Shown one piece after another: positions 46,761-56,913 of a DNA stretch of 64,000 bases. The notes under the pieces are model-generated. The model was not told where the DNA came from. It was given only the letters and a program-made list of their open reading frames with translations, and did not search any database. Every line of letters begins with the position of its first letter. The first letter of the stretch is position 1. The position numbers and the translations under genes were made by a program. The DNA comes from Leptospira jelokensis (lineage in GTDB: Bacteria > Spirochaetota > Leptospiria > Leptospirales > Leptospiraceae), in the NCBI RefSeq assembly GCF_004769635.1, contig NZ_RQGH01000009.1, forward strand, positions 1 through 64,000, written 5' to 3'.

Positions 46761-48869
46761 ATGGCAAGTCCAATCAGTGTTTTAATTTTAGAAGATGACT
46801 CAAATAGCGTTTTCGATTTAGTCAGGGAAATGAAGGCCAATGGCCTAAGTCCCTTATACCGAGTGGTTGAGTCATTGGCAAATTTTGAACTCACAGTACT
46901 CGAGGAAGATTGGGATGCAATCATTTGTAGCACCCATTCAACCTTCCAATTAGAAATCCCTCATTATTTAAAATTCCTAAACGAAAAAAATTTAGACATC
47001 CCTGTCATTTTAATCAGCGAACCTGAAGACTTCCAGAAAAACTTAACTTATATGAAGTCTGGTGTAAACGATATCATTGATAGAAAAACACTATTACGTT
47101 TAACAGAAGTTTTGGAAAGGGAAAGAAGGGAACTTGTGTACAGAAAAGAAAAAAACACAACAGAAACTTTTTTATACCAATCACTTAAAGAAATCCAATT
47201 ACAAAAATTTGCATTAGACCAAGCAAACAAAGTGTCCATCACCGATGCCAATGGGATCATCACCTATGTGAATGATGCCTTTGCAAAAATCACAGGTTAC
47301 GAAAGTTTTGAATTACTTGGACAAAACCATAGAATTTTAAAAAGCCAAAATAAATCCAAAGAGGAATGGGAAAAGATTTGGGAATCCATTCATAAAGGGA
47401 ATGTTTGGCGCGGAGAAATCCTCAATACAAAAAAAAATGGCAGTTTGTTTTGGGTGGATACAACCATTGTTCCGTTTATTGGTTCTGATGGATCAGTATT
47501 CCAATACATAGCCATCCACCATGACATCACAGATCGTAAATTAGCAGAAGAACAACTTACCCATGATGCTTTTTACGACAATCTAACTGGTTTGCCAAAC
47601 CGAGCCTTGTATTTAGCAAGGATCGAACAAAAAATTTACACATATAATATCAAAAAAGATGGGTATCCAATTGTATTTTGTATCAACATCGATAATTTCA
47701 AACGTATCAACCATTCCTTGGGGAATGAAGCAGGTGATGAAATATTAATTATTTTTGCTGAAAAATTGAAAAAGTTTTCTGACAAAGATGCCATTATCAC
47801 TCGGTTAGGTGCTGATAATTTTTCCATTTTAATGGATCACCTTTTATCCATTGAAGAAGCAGTTGATTATGCTTATCGATTGTTTGAGTTTTTAGGTGAT
47901 CCCATCCCACTTGCAGGATACGAAATTTACCTAACTGCCTCTTGTGGGATTTCTGCCTTTGGGCTCGGTGGAAAGGAAGCAGATGTCTTACTTCGGAATG
48001 CTGAAATTGCGATGTTCCATGCAAAGTCACAGAAAGTCGGAACTGTTGCCGTTTTTAACCAAGCCATGCAGGAAAAAATTCATTTCCAATTGGAAATCCA
48101 AAATGATTTAAAAAAAGCCCTCAAACAAAATGAAATTTCTGTTTTTTTCCAACCCATCCTTGATCTAAAATCAAATCAAATTGGACACTGGGAAGCTCTT
48201 GTTAGGTGGCGACATCCGCAAAGGGGTATGGTATCTCCAGCTGAATTCATTCCGCTCGCAGAGGACTCTGGTTTGATTGTTCCTATCACTCGATTTGTTT
48301 TGGAACAAACGGCCAATGTCATTGAAGAAGTCCAAATCAAAAAAGGATACCCAATCTCCATCGCGGTAAACTTAAGCCCTCAAGTATTTTACGACCAAAA
48401 TATTTTCCATTGGATTGTAGATTTACACAAAAGAAGGAAGATCCCGTACTCTTCTTTACAAGTAGAAATTACAGAAAGTTTGGCGATGAAAAACCTTTCG
48501 GAAACTGTACCGATCCTCTCCAACTTAATTGATATTGGAGTGAAGGTAGCATTGGATGATTTTGGAACTGGTTTTTCTTCCTTATCCTACTTAGAAAAAT
48601 TACCTCTATCAATCCTTAAAATTGATAAATCATTTTTAAATAATGTCCATGTTGGTTCAAAAGAAAGTTTTTTACTCATCTCAATCATCAATATGGCACA
48701 TGATTTAGGTTATTCGGTAGTCGCGGAAGGTGTGGAAGAGTTAGAACAACTTGAACTCTTAAAGTCCTACCAATGTGATGAAATCCAAGGGTATTGGTTA
48801 TCCAAACCAATCCCTTTTCCAGACATTATCCCATTTTTAGACCAATTTTACAAAAAGGAAACCTCATGA
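46761..48869 (+). CDS. Pseudo-receiver-PAS-GGDEF-EAL c-di-GMP phosphodiesterase
   Basis: The 702-residue signalling protein begins with a receiver-like domain (ISVLILEDDSNSVFDLV), where the phosphoacceptor aspartate is missing (DAIICSTHSTF). A PAS/PAC domain follows (about residues 155-275, KVSITDANGIITYVNDAFAK). The GGDEF domain reads RLGADNFSIL, so the cyclase signature is lost. The EAL domain is intact: EALVRWRHP, VNLSPQVF, VEITES, ALDDFGTGFSSLSYL, LKIDKSF and VVAEGVEELEQ. It should hydrolyse c-di-GMP. I place the start at ATG 46761; the frame is open to TTG 46683. Its stop overlaps the next gene as ATGA. Confidence 0.9.
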   Translation: MASPISVLILEDDSNSVFDLVREMKANGLSPLYRVVESLANFELTVLEEDWDAIICSTHSTFQLEIPHYLKFLNEKNLDIPVILISEPEDFQKNLTYMKSGVNDIIDRKTLLRLTEVLERERRELVYRKEKNTTETFLYQSLKEIQLQKFALDQANKVSITDANGIITYVNDAFAKITGYESFELLGQNHRILKSQNKSKEEWEKIWESIHKGNVWRGEILNTKKNGSLFWVDTTIVPFIGSDGSVFQYIAIHHDITDRKLAEEQLTHDAFYDNLTGLPNRALYLARIEQKIYTYNIKKDGYPIVFCINIDNFKRINHSLGNEAGDEILIIFAEKLKKFSDKDAIITRLGADNFSILMDHLLSIEEAVDYAYRLFEFLGDPIPLAGYEIYLTASCGISAFGLGGKEADVLLRNAEIAMFHAKSQKVGTVAVFNQAMQEKIHFQLEIQNDLKKALKQNEISVFFQPILDLKSNQIGHWEALVRWRHPQRGMVSPAEFIPLAEDSGLIVPITRFVLEQTANVIEEVQIKKGYPISIAVNLSPQVFYDQNIFHWIVDLHKRRKIPYSSLQVEITESLAMKNLSETVPILSNLIDIGVKVALDDFGTGFSSLSYLEKLPLSILKIDKSFLNNVHVGSKESFLLISIINMAHDLGYSVVAEGVEELEQLELLKSYQCDEIQGYWLSKPIPFPDIIPFLDQFYKKETS

Positions 48870-49642
48870 ATCGAAGTTTAATCTTCCTATTCACAATTTT
48901 AATTCTCTACCAATGTAGCACGTCACCGACAGGTCGAAAACAAATCATTTTGTTAAAAGATGATCAAATGAATGAGATGGGAAATGAAGCATTTTTGGAC
49001 ATGAAATCCAAAACTCCAATTGATACCAGATCCAATACAAATGCTTATGTGAATTGCATTGTGGATTCCCAATTGCAAGTGACCACCGACACAACGGGAG
49101 TTACCAAATGGGAAGTAGTTGTCTTTAAAGACAATACACCCAATGCCTTTGCCTTACCTGGCGGAAAAATAGGTGTTTACACTGGAATGTTTTCAGTAGC
49201 GAAAAACAAAGACCAGTTAGCTGCTGTAATTGGACACGAAATTGGACATGTGATTGCACGCCATGGTAATGAAAGAGTCTCTCAAAACCAACTCACCTCT
49301 GGTGGGCTAAAAGTATTAGAATCAATGGGAAAACCTGCTGTGGCTGGTGCTCTAGGAATGGGTGCAAAGTTCGGGGTGCTTTTACCATTTTCGAGAAAAC
49401 ATGAAACAGAAGCAGATTTGATCGGATTGGAAATCATGGCAATGTCGGGATTTGATCCTAGAGAGAGTGTCAATCTTTGGAAAAATATGAGTGCCATCAG
49501 CTCTGGAAAACCAAATGAACTTTTATCGACACACCCATCGGATGAAACTAGGATGAAACAACTCAATGAAGCCATGCCAAAGGCGATGTCGTTGTATGAA
49601 ACGGCGTTGCAGTCTGGCAAAAAACCAAACTGCCATTTATAA
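48866..49642 (+). CDS. M48-family metalloprotease lipoprotein
   Basis: The 258-residue protein has a lipoprotein signal ending LILYQC (Cys near residue 17). The zinc site is AVIGHEIGHVIARHGNERV (HExxH near residue 126), and the third ligand lies in KHETEADLIGLEIMAMSGFD, as in the BepA/Oma1-type M48 proteases. Such proteins quality-control outer membrane proteins in the periplasm. I chose ATG 48866, which overlaps the stop of the EAL gene. Confidence 0.93.
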   Translation: MNRSLIFLFTILILYQCSTSPTGRKQIILLKDDQMNEMGNEAFLDMKSKTPIDTRSNTNAYVNCIVDSQLQVTTDTTGVTKWEVVVFKDNTPNAFALPGGKIGVYTGMFSVAKNKDQLAAVIGHEIGHVIARHGNERVSQNQLTSGGLKVLESMGKPAVAGALGMGAKFGVLLPFSRKHETEADLIGLEIMAMSGFDPRESVNLWKNMSAISSGKPNELLSTHPSDETRMKQLNEAMPKAMSLYETALQSGKKPNCHL

Positions 49643-49650
49643 ACGTTAGG

Positions 49651-50196
49651 TCACTCGCAGAGAAGTTTTCTCCCCGAGATTTTACAGTTTCGGGATTTTC
49701 CTTCTTCTAACAACACTCCGATCCCTTCTTGGCCATCGGAGCTAAAATCCCCCGATACCGATTTTCCATCTTTAAACGTGTAAGTACCTTTTCCGTTGAT
49801 TTGGCCATTTTGGAATTCACCTACGTATTTATCTCCGTTTTTGAAATTGTATTCACCAGGACCCTGTTTTTTATCTTCCACATAGGTTCCGTTAAACTTT
49901 TCTCCATCGGCATATAAAAAATTTCCAGCACCATCCCGCACATCATTTTTGAAGGAACCTGTGTAGACGTCTCCGTTGTCATAGACATACTTTCCAACTC
50001 CATTCACACAATTCCCTTCTATGCATCCAAATTTTTTTCCCCCTTTTTCAGGGTCTTCTAAATTGGCACTACGAGAATTTGATTTTGGATCTTGTCCTTT
50101 GGCATCTGCCGATTCTTTTGTATCATTAGAAGCACAATTCATTGAGATAGTAGCGAGTAGGAATCCAATAAGGATTGTTTGCCAGTGAAATTTCAT
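49651..50196 (-). CDS. MORN-repeat lipoprotein
   Basis: The 181-residue protein has a signal ending in TISMNC, a likely lipobox with Cys21. After a disordered stretch (SNDTKESADAKGQDPKSNSR) it carries at least four MORN repeats of about 23 residues: NGVGKYVYDNGDVYTGSF, DGAGNFLYADGEKFNGTY, QGPGEYNFKNGDKYVGEF and NGKGTYTFKDGKSVSGDF. MORN repeats form extended sheets that bind lipids or proteins. It converges with the M48 protease gene. Function is unknown. Confidence 0.88.
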   Translation of the reverse strand: MKFHWQTILIGFLLATISMNCASNDTKESADAKGQDPKSNSRSANLEDPEKGGKKFGCIEGNCVNGVGKYVYDNGDVYTGSFKNDVRDGAGNFLYADGEKFNGTYVEDKKQGPGEYNFKNGDKYVGEFQNGQINGKGTYTFKDGKSVSGDFSSDGQEGIGVLLEEGKSRNCKISGRKLLCE

Positions 50197-50241
50197 AATT
50201 ACTCCAAATCCGTCTCTATTGGATAAACTTAAAAAAATAAA

Positions 50242-52236
50242 TCAATTCAAAAAGTAATTTTGTATGGATTGGAAGGGGTCGTTTCCTCCGTCATTTTTTC
50301 TAACATTTTCTTCTTTGGATACGTTTTGGTTTTGGGTAAAAGAAATTTTAGTTAATAATTCACCTTCATTGGGTAAATCCGAAATGAAACGACTAACAGA
50401 GGTATATCGATTTTTTTCATTAACCAAAGGATAGGTAAAATATAGGGATTGTTTTGCTCTAGTGATGGCAACATAAAATAATCTTCTTTCTTCTTCCAAT
50501 TCTTCTACAGTTTTGATCCTGTGATTGGGTAAAACTCCTTCCACAATCTGCATGTTCACCACAAATTTCCATTCCAGTCCTTTGGCGGAATGGATTGTGG
50601 AAAGGGTCACAAATTCGCTTTCCCGATCATCATCGGATCCAATTTCTTTTCCCTCCACCGGATTTAAAATGAGTTGGGAAAGGAATTCCGTTAGGTTTGT
50701 TTCTTTTTGGGAAAGGTAAAGTAAAGCATCCAAATCTGGTTTTCGTTTTTCAGCATCATCATAATGAGAGGTGAGGATGGGTAGGTAATGGGTTAAAATA
50801 TGTTCTAAGATTTGACCCGATGTTTGATTCCCCAACCGACAGCCTTGCAAACATTCTAATAAACGCAAAAACGAAAGTTTTGTTGCTTCAGGGATTCCTA
50901 AAAAGAACTGAGGGTCAGTTTCCAAATCAAATTGATTGGTTTCTAGTTGTTTGTAGAAGAGATTTGCATATTTTTTTCCAATATGGTCCTCTAATAACAA
51001 AATGCGATTCCAAGACAAAATATCTTTTGGATTTTCGATAACTTTTAGGTAAGCGATCGTATCTTTCACATGTGCTAAGTCTAAAAATCGTTTCCCTCCA
51101 TACTTTCGGTAAGGAATTTTTTTCGCAGTGAGTTGCATTTCCAAAAGATGAGAGGAGTAACCTGCGCGGAATAAGGCGGCCATTTCTGAAAAAGAATTTC
51201 CATTTTCATTTAAGTCCAAAAACAAAGATGAAATATAATCCGCTTCCTCTTCCAAGTTTTCTAATTTCACCAAAAATGGTTTATCAATGGAGTTAGTTTT
51301 CTTCGAAAAAAGATTTTTTTTATAGTTTTCCTGACTGTTTTCTAAAACTGCATTGGCAACATTTAAGATCGGTTGTACACTTCGATAGTTTTCTGTGAGT
51401 TGTATGATCTTTGTATTTGGAAAAATTTTTGGAAAATCTAACATATTCCTGACGTTTGCACCACGAAATCCATAGATACATTGTGCATCATCCCCAACTA
51501 CCAGGATATTTTGGTGTTTGCTTGCCAGTAAACATGCAATATGGGCCTGGATACGATTTGTATCTTGGTATTCATCCACTAGAATGTATTGGTAAATGGA
51601 TGCCATTTTTTCTCGGATGTTTTCATCCGACATCAAGATCATTCTTGTTACATCAAGTAAATCATCAAAATCGAGAGCATTGTGTTTCCGTTTGGATTCA
51701 ATAAATTTGGTTTTGATTTCTTGGATCTCTTTTGTTTGCCCAAGGAACATTGGGTATTCTTTTTGAATCAATTTCTCCAAGGAAAGTTGTAAGTTAAAAC
51801 TCGTAGAAAATATTTCTGCCAATGTTTCTTTTTTGGGAAATCGAAGTTTTGTATTGGGAGTGACCACTTGGTCTCTTGCCATACCAACAAAATCATTTCG
51901 GTCTTCTTCATCCAAAATGGTAAAGTTGGGAAAGACGGATGCGGAATGACCATAACGACGCAGAAACAGTTGGCAAAAGGAATGGAAGGTTCCCCCTTTA
52001 ACAGACATCATCCTTTGGTCTAAAATCCCGGAAGCTCTCCCAAGCATTTCTTTTGCCGCCCTTCGTGTAAAGGTAAGGAGGAGAATAGATTCAGGATTTG
52101 TACCTGTTTTGACTAGGTGGGCCAGTTTGTGTACTAGAGTATTGGTTTTTCCAGTTCCTGCTCCAGCCACGACCAAAATGGGCCCATCTTTTGTGAGCAC
52201 CACTTCCTTTTGGGCATCGTTTAAATCCTTGGTCAC
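50242..52236 (-). CDS. UvrD/PcrA-type superfamily 1 DNA helicase
   Basis: The 664-residue helicase has the ordered SF1A motifs: VVAGAGTGKTNTLVHKLA (motif I, near residue 26), LLLTFTRRAAKEML (Ia), LVDEYQDTNRIQAHIA (II), VVGDDAQCIYGFRGAN (III), LTENYRSVQPIL (IV), TLSTIHSAKGLEWKFVV (V) and FYVAITRAKQSLYF (VI). It would unwind DNA 3' to 5' in repair or replication restart. It is shorter than UvrD (720) and could be a Rep/PcrA variant. The start is GTG 52236. It diverges from the hybrid kinase over 80 bp. Confidence 0.9.
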   Translation of the reverse strand: MTKDLNDAQKEVVLTKDGPILVVAGAGTGKTNTLVHKLAHLVKTGTNPESILLLTFTRRAAKEMLGRASGILDQRMMSVKGGTFHSFCQLFLRRYGHSASVFPNFTILDEEDRNDFVGMARDQVVTPNTKLRFPKKETLAEIFSTSFNLQLSLEKLIQKEYPMFLGQTKEIQEIKTKFIESKRKHNALDFDDLLDVTRMILMSDENIREKMASIYQYILVDEYQDTNRIQAHIACLLASKHQNILVVGDDAQCIYGFRGANVRNMLDFPKIFPNTKIIQLTENYRSVQPILNVANAVLENSQENYKKNLFSKKTNSIDKPFLVKLENLEEEADYISSLFLDLNENGNSFSEMAALFRAGYSSHLLEMQLTAKKIPYRKYGGKRFLDLAHVKDTIAYLKVIENPKDILSWNRILLLEDHIGKKYANLFYKQLETNQFDLETDPQFFLGIPEATKLSFLRLLECLQGCRLGNQTSGQILEHILTHYLPILTSHYDDAEKRKPDLDALLYLSQKETNLTEFLSQLILNPVEGKEIGSDDDRESEFVTLSTIHSAKGLEWKFVVNMQIVEGVLPNHRIKTVEELEEERRLFYVAITRAKQSLYFTYPLVNEKNRYTSVSRFISDLPNEGELLTKISFTQNQNVSKEENVRKNDGGNDPFQSIQNYFLN

Positions 52237-52316
52237 AATACAGAGATTTGTTGTCTGGATTCTGTTGACAAACTGAAATTATTCTATTTGATTGTTAGGA
52301 CTGGTTATCGAAAACA

Positions 52317-53411
52317 ATGACAACAATGGTTGGAACTGAAAAAGAAACAGATGTAAAAAAAATCCTCGTCGTTGAAGATGAGAGGATCATTGCCATTAAT
52401 ATTTGTTCCACGCTCAAACAATATGGTTACCAAGCAAGTTATGTTTCAGAAGCGAATGATGCCTTGGAACAAATAGAATCTGAACATTTTGATTTGGTTC
52501 TTATGGACATTATGTTGAATGGCCCAATGGATGGGATTGAGATCGCAGGTAGGATCAAACGAACAAAAGAAATCCCAGTCATTTACCTGACAGCCTATTC
52601 TGATGAAGCAACGATCAACCGTGCCAAAACCACGGAACCATTTGGATACTTAATCAAACCATTTAACAGTCGGGACTTGTACATCTCTGTCGAGATGGCC
52701 ATTTACAAATCACAAGTGCAAAAACACATCCGTGTTGTGGAAAGCCGCCTTGCGGAAAACCAAAAATGGGAAACCATTGCCCTTGTTGCGTCAGGGATTT
52801 CCCATGAAGTGAATAACCCTCTCACATCCATTTTAAACCTTGCCGATCTCATTGCCTTAGAAGCCAAAAAAACGGGGAATTCCTCCCTAAAAGAAAAAGC
52901 GGATAAAATTACAGAAGAATCGGAACGAATTGCCAAAATCGTAAAAAATTTAGTATCATATTCCCAATCGACGAGTTCCCAGTGGACTTATTCCAATTTG
53001 ATCAGCATCTTAAGTGACACCCGATCATTCTTACACCAATACTTTTTGAAAGAGGGCATCCAATGTGAATTGGAAATGGGAGACATCCCTCATGTCTATT
53101 GCCAACCACAAAAGATCAAACAGGTTCTCTTGAATCTCATCCAAGATGCAAGGCTTCGTGTGAATACAAGAGAAGATTCCATCGGACGAAAGATAGCAGT
53201 GGCCCTTTCCATGAAAGAAGAAGAAGGAAATGAATTTGTGGAAATCAAAATCAAAGACAATGGCGGGGAAGATATGATGATGGGCATCTCGCAGATGAAT
53301 TCCTTGGATGTCACAAGGAGCATCATAGCCGAACACAAAGGTGCTTTGCGAAGGGACGACTCACATTCGGCTTGGATCTTCACCTTGCCAATTGTCAAAC
53401 CAGTTTCCTAA
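52317..53411 (+). CDS. Response regulator-histidine kinase hybrid with degenerate ATPase domain
   Basis: The 364-residue soluble protein starts with a receiver domain (ILVVEDERIIAINI, phosphoacceptor Asp64 in LVLMDIMLNG, Lys114 in YLIKPFN). This is followed by a HisKA helix pair with His163 in ASGISHEVNNPLTSIL. The ATPase domain is poor: the N-box reads LNLIQDARLRV, with aspartate where asparagine is usual, the G1 region is IKDNGGEDMM, and no G2 glycine loop is seen. The order receiver then kinase means the receiver may control the kinase or take its phosphate. No separate partner is nearby. Confidence 0.85.
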   Translation: MTTMVGTEKETDVKKILVVEDERIIAINICSTLKQYGYQASYVSEANDALEQIESEHFDLVLMDIMLNGPMDGIEIAGRIKRTKEIPVIYLTAYSDEATINRAKTTEPFGYLIKPFNSRDLYISVEMAIYKSQVQKHIRVVESRLAENQKWETIALVASGISHEVNNPLTSILNLADLIALEAKKTGNSSLKEKADKITEESERIAKIVKNLVSYSQSTSSQWTYSNLISILSDTRSFLHQYFLKEGIQCELEMGDIPHVYCQPQKIKQVLLNLIQDARLRVNTREDSIGRKIAVALSMKEEEGNEFVEIKIKDNGGEDMMMGISQMNSLDVTRSIIAEHKGALRRDDSHSAWIFTLPIVKPVS

Positions 53412-53425
53412 ACCTTTTTCGTTTC

Positions 53426-53776
53426 TTATAATTTGCCAGAGAGGATGGGCTTTTTTTCCTGTTTGGGCAATTCAATCATCTTAAAAAACAATTCGATGCG
53501 ATTGGAGTGCAACATCCAATTGTCTTCTGACAAAAGCCCAGCTAAGAAAAAATTAAATTCTTTGTAATGGGCAAATGAAAATTGGGGATTTTTTGTAAAA
53601 TCAAGTAAGATTGCCAATGCCAGTCGGTTGGCACTTTCTTCTGGTCCAAACCCATCCGTAAGGATCTGGATAGAGGGCTCCGGGACTTGGACAGAATGTT
53701 CTTCGATTCCCTCTCTTATTTTGAGAGTGTACCGTAATGTACCGGGGATCCTTTCTCCAGAGTAGGTTTTCGCCAT
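53426..53776 (-). CDS. Conserved protein of unknown function
   Basis: The 116-residue protein has no signal peptide or membrane segment. It reads TYSGERIPGTLRYTLKIREG at the start and QILTDGFGPEESANRLALAI in the middle, and ends with a leucine-rich helix (LLSEDNWMLHSNRIELFFKM). I do not recognise the family. It converges with the hybrid kinase (14-bp gap); the 176 bp upstream of it, before the LptD-like gene, hold no gene that I can support. Confidence 0.7.
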   Translation of the reverse strand: MAKTYSGERIPGTLRYTLKIREGIEEHSVQVPEPSIQILTDGFGPEESANRLALAILLDFTKNPQFSFAHYKEFNFFLAGLLSEDNWMLHSNRIELFFKMIELPKQEKKPILSGKL

Positions 53777-53952
53777 TCAAAACTCACCTATGCCCACAGA
53801 TTCGAGCCATTTGATTATGTCCATTTCCAAGTAACTGATGCAACCTCTTTTTTTAAAAGATGGGAGGAGAATCTGCCTCGAATTTCTCCCTGGTTTTCCA
53901 TTGATTTTTTCGATAGGTGTAAAACTCTCGTTCTATACTTCCGAAGCCCGCT

Positions 53953-56910
53953 GTGCAAAAATCCATACGTTTTCTCATCTACATTTGTTCTTTGCTCATC
54001 GGAATGGAAATTCTGGCTCAGGACACCAATGGGTTAAAATTACTCTTTCCTGACCAAACTTTACCTACCAAAAACCAACAGGAAGAAGAAAGAAAACAAA
54101 CCACCACACAAATCCAACGAGGGATCGTTCGAAAATCTGTGGATCTTATGACAGATCGGGAAGTGGAAGACAACCTTCGCAACCTAGGACTCAATCCAAC
54201 AGGAACCATTTACAGCAAGCGGGAAAGACTCAGAGAAGCACTTGTGCCACCCGAAGAACAACAGTTAACTCCGGAAACTCTCCTCAGTTCCCAACCAAAA
54301 AAAGGTCCGCCCATCCAAATCCAAAACGCAGCAGAAGGGCAACTTTTAAACATCGATAAAACCAAAGGTGGAGTCCTTGTCCTTCGTGGGAAAGTCCGTG
54401 TCAAAATCAAAGCGGGGGAACTCGTTGCTGATTCCGTATCCATTGATGCCACAAGACAAGAAATTTATGCAGAAGGTGGTGTGGAATACAAAGACGGAAA
54501 CGCCAAGGTCATAGGTGATCGGATGATCTATGATCTCAAATTAAACCAAGGTGTAGTTTACAATTCAAAATTGAGTATGTTTCCATCCCATTTCATCGGT
54601 CAAAAAATCAAACGATTGGATGAAAAACGTTACCTTTTGGAAATGGGTTACTTCACAGCTTGTAATGCAGAACTCCCACATGAATCTTTCCAAGCCAAAC
54701 GCATCATCATCCACGATGATAAAACCGTAGTGGCACAATGGGTATCTTACAAAGTGGGGGGCACAACTTTATTTATGCTTCCGATTCTCTACAATTCAGA
54801 ATCTGGAAATGGTGTCACAACACAGTTTGGTAAAAATAATTCCCAAGGATGGTTTTGGCAAAACTCCTACCAATGGTCCGATTCTTATCCCAATAGCTTA
54901 TTCTTAGCAAATGGATATAAGTTTCGTTTTGATATGTATGAAAAAACTGGGCAAGCGGCACAGTTGGAGATGTGGAAACTATCTCCCATCATTAATTACA
55001 ATATTAACTTAGGTTATGCAAATTATAAAAACAATGCAATCACTCCAGTTTATGAAGATCGATTTAAAAACGGTGGGATTGGAAATGTTGCTGTCACAAA
55101 TAATGTAGATCGAGGGGAATTATTCCCAAACTCAGGATTACCGTATCGTAACACAGGCGTTAACTATGATCCTTGGTGGAAAGCAGACCTACGATTAAAC
55201 GCAAAATTTAATGATTTTTCGAAGGACTACACTCGAAACATCCAAGTGCAGTATGAAAACTATAGCAATCGATTGTTTGATTACGAATTTGGTAATCGGT
55301 ACCAACCTTCCAATTCCTTACAATCGTTATATACGTTTCGAGATGTTCGATTTGGTCTCATCCGAAACCTACTCAACTGGAACTTCAATTATACGGAGAA
55401 CCGCGGTGATTTGAGTGTTGGCATTTCCATGAGTCGAACTTTAATTTACCAAATCCAAGCAAACCAATACTTTGCAGCCCAAGATACCTTACCTGCCGTA
55501 ACGATCAGAAATTCTAGTAACATTGGTTTAGTTCCAGGAACAGCAAGTCCAATCTATTGGGATATGTTATTCCAAACCAATATCAATCGCATTTATGGCC
55601 CACCACAACAAAAAGTAAATCCAATCAATGGAATCGTGGACCCACGTAGCCAATTCCAAGATTATGTTTTAAGATCCCAAACGAATGTGATTGGAGAAAC
55701 AGGACTTCGTTCTCCCATTGCGATGGGAACCTATGTTTCGTTTACACCTTCCGTTTATATGGGTGCAACAAAACAAACAGTTGAATTCCCAGGTTCAGGT
55801 AGTGAACTTAACGGTCCAGATAGAGACGTTAACAGAGCTTATGCGACTCTACTCAAACAGCAATCCTATCAGTATGTTCGCCAAGCACATACAGTCAGAA
55901 TGGGAATTCCAGAGATATTTTTATCCACTACCTATCGAAGATTAGATGCTGATAAAGCAGAAGCAAAGGATCCAATTTTGGGGAATTTGCGCCAACATGA
56001 GGCGGAAGTTTCCCTTGAGAGTTATGCATTGAATGACTGGGACATTTCGGTCCGCACCATTCGAGATTTACGCCAATTTTCTTCCACATACAATCCGGGC
56101 TTAACCAATATGCAACGTTGGTATTATACTGTGGTTCGAGTGGGTGGGTTTTTTGATTTTGTTGATGGGTTTACGACAAGAAGGCCAAGTTTATTGGAAC
56201 GAAAACGTAATTTTTATTCAGGGCTATTCATTAACAACGATTATGTGCACCACACACCACAAAACCGTTCCTTATCAAACAACTTAACATTATCCTATAA
56301 AATGGGTGGGTTTTCTTGGCCTATCATTCGTGCCTTCCGTAGTTTAGAAATAGGATCTACTTGGTATCATGTTTACAAAGATAGTTTTTTGGATAGTTAC
56401 CGATTCTTCTTCAAAACAGATGTAAAGGTAACAAGATACACTGGAGTAGAACTTGAACTAGATTCTCGAGTCACTGAACCTTGGAGGTTAACCGCCTTAG
56501 CCCAAGGGCAGTTTTACGCAATGAATACGAGTCCTGAGTTGTACACCTCCCAAACGGGAACAAATTATGACCAAACAACGATTTGGGAAGACCTTGCCGC
56601 AGGGACTGGGGCACAAGGCCAAAATGAAAGGCAAAAAACAGTTTTTAATATCAATCGGTTTATGATGACTCTAAAAATGGACTTACACAATTGGGAATAC
56701 CGATTGGGATATAGTATGAATTTACGTGCATTGCCAGGTGGTTTGACATTAAACAACCAACTAACTTTTTATGACCAGTCCGTCTATTTATCTGTTAACC
56801 TTACCAATTTCAGTTTTGGTGATTCTGCCTCTGCACAAGCGACAAGAGTGCGTTTGTATCGTTTTAGAAAACGTCCTTTGGATGGAACAACCACTGACCT
56901 TACGGAATAA
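53953..56910 (+). CDS. lptD: LptD/OstA-type outer membrane assembly protein
   Basis: The 985-residue protein has a signal peptide (SIRFLIYICSLLIGMEILA, then QDTNG) and a charged spacer. An OstA/LptA-like beta-jellyroll follows at residues about 115-230 (GGVLVLRGKVRVKIKAGELV, IYAEGGVEYKDGNAKVIGDR), then a long barrel region of about 700 residues with many aromatic strands (GWFWQNSYQWSDSYPNSLF). This is the layout of LptD, which inserts lipopolysaccharide into the outer leaflet. Cysteines for the usual disulfides are few (Cys in FTACNAELP). The start is GTG 53953. The gene after it, a glycosyl carrier transferase, starts 4 bp later. Confidence 0.85.
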   Translation: MQKSIRFLIYICSLLIGMEILAQDTNGLKLLFPDQTLPTKNQQEEERKQTTTQIQRGIVRKSVDLMTDREVEDNLRNLGLNPTGTIYSKRERLREALVPPEEQQLTPETLLSSQPKKGPPIQIQNAAEGQLLNIDKTKGGVLVLRGKVRVKIKAGELVADSVSIDATRQEIYAEGGVEYKDGNAKVIGDRMIYDLKLNQGVVYNSKLSMFPSHFIGQKIKRLDEKRYLLEMGYFTACNAELPHESFQAKRIIIHDDKTVVAQWVSYKVGGTTLFMLPILYNSESGNGVTTQFGKNNSQGWFWQNSYQWSDSYPNSLFLANGYKFRFDMYEKTGQAAQLEMWKLSPIINYNINLGYANYKNNAITPVYEDRFKNGGIGNVAVTNNVDRGELFPNSGLPYRNTGVNYDPWWKADLRLNAKFNDFSKDYTRNIQVQYENYSNRLFDYEFGNRYQPSNSLQSLYTFRDVRFGLIRNLLNWNFNYTENRGDLSVGISMSRTLIYQIQANQYFAAQDTLPAVTIRNSSNIGLVPGTASPIYWDMLFQTNINRIYGPPQQKVNPINGIVDPRSQFQDYVLRSQTNVIGETGLRSPIAMGTYVSFTPSVYMGATKQTVEFPGSGSELNGPDRDVNRAYATLLKQQSYQYVRQAHTVRMGIPEIFLSTTYRRLDADKAEAKDPILGNLRQHEAEVSLESYALNDWDISVRTIRDLRQFSSTYNPGLTNMQRWYYTVVRVGGFFDFVDGFTTRRPSLLERKRNFYSGLFINNDYVHHTPQNRSLSNNLTLSYKMGGFSWPIIRAFRSLEIGSTWYHVYKDSFLDSYRFFFKTDVKVTRYTGVELELDSRVTEPWRLTALAQGQFYAMNTSPELYTSQTGTNYDQTTIWEDLAAGTGAQGQNERQKTVFNINRFMMTLKMDLHNWEYRLGYSMNLRALPGGLTLNNQLTFYDQSVYLSVNLTNFSFGDSASAQATRVRLYRFRKRPLDGTTTDLTE

Positions 56911-56913
56911 AAT

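Noticed and set aside
52237..52316. TTGACA at about 52265 as a promoter for the hybrid kinase
   Set aside because: No acceptable -10 element at 16-18 bases; kept out of the feature list.
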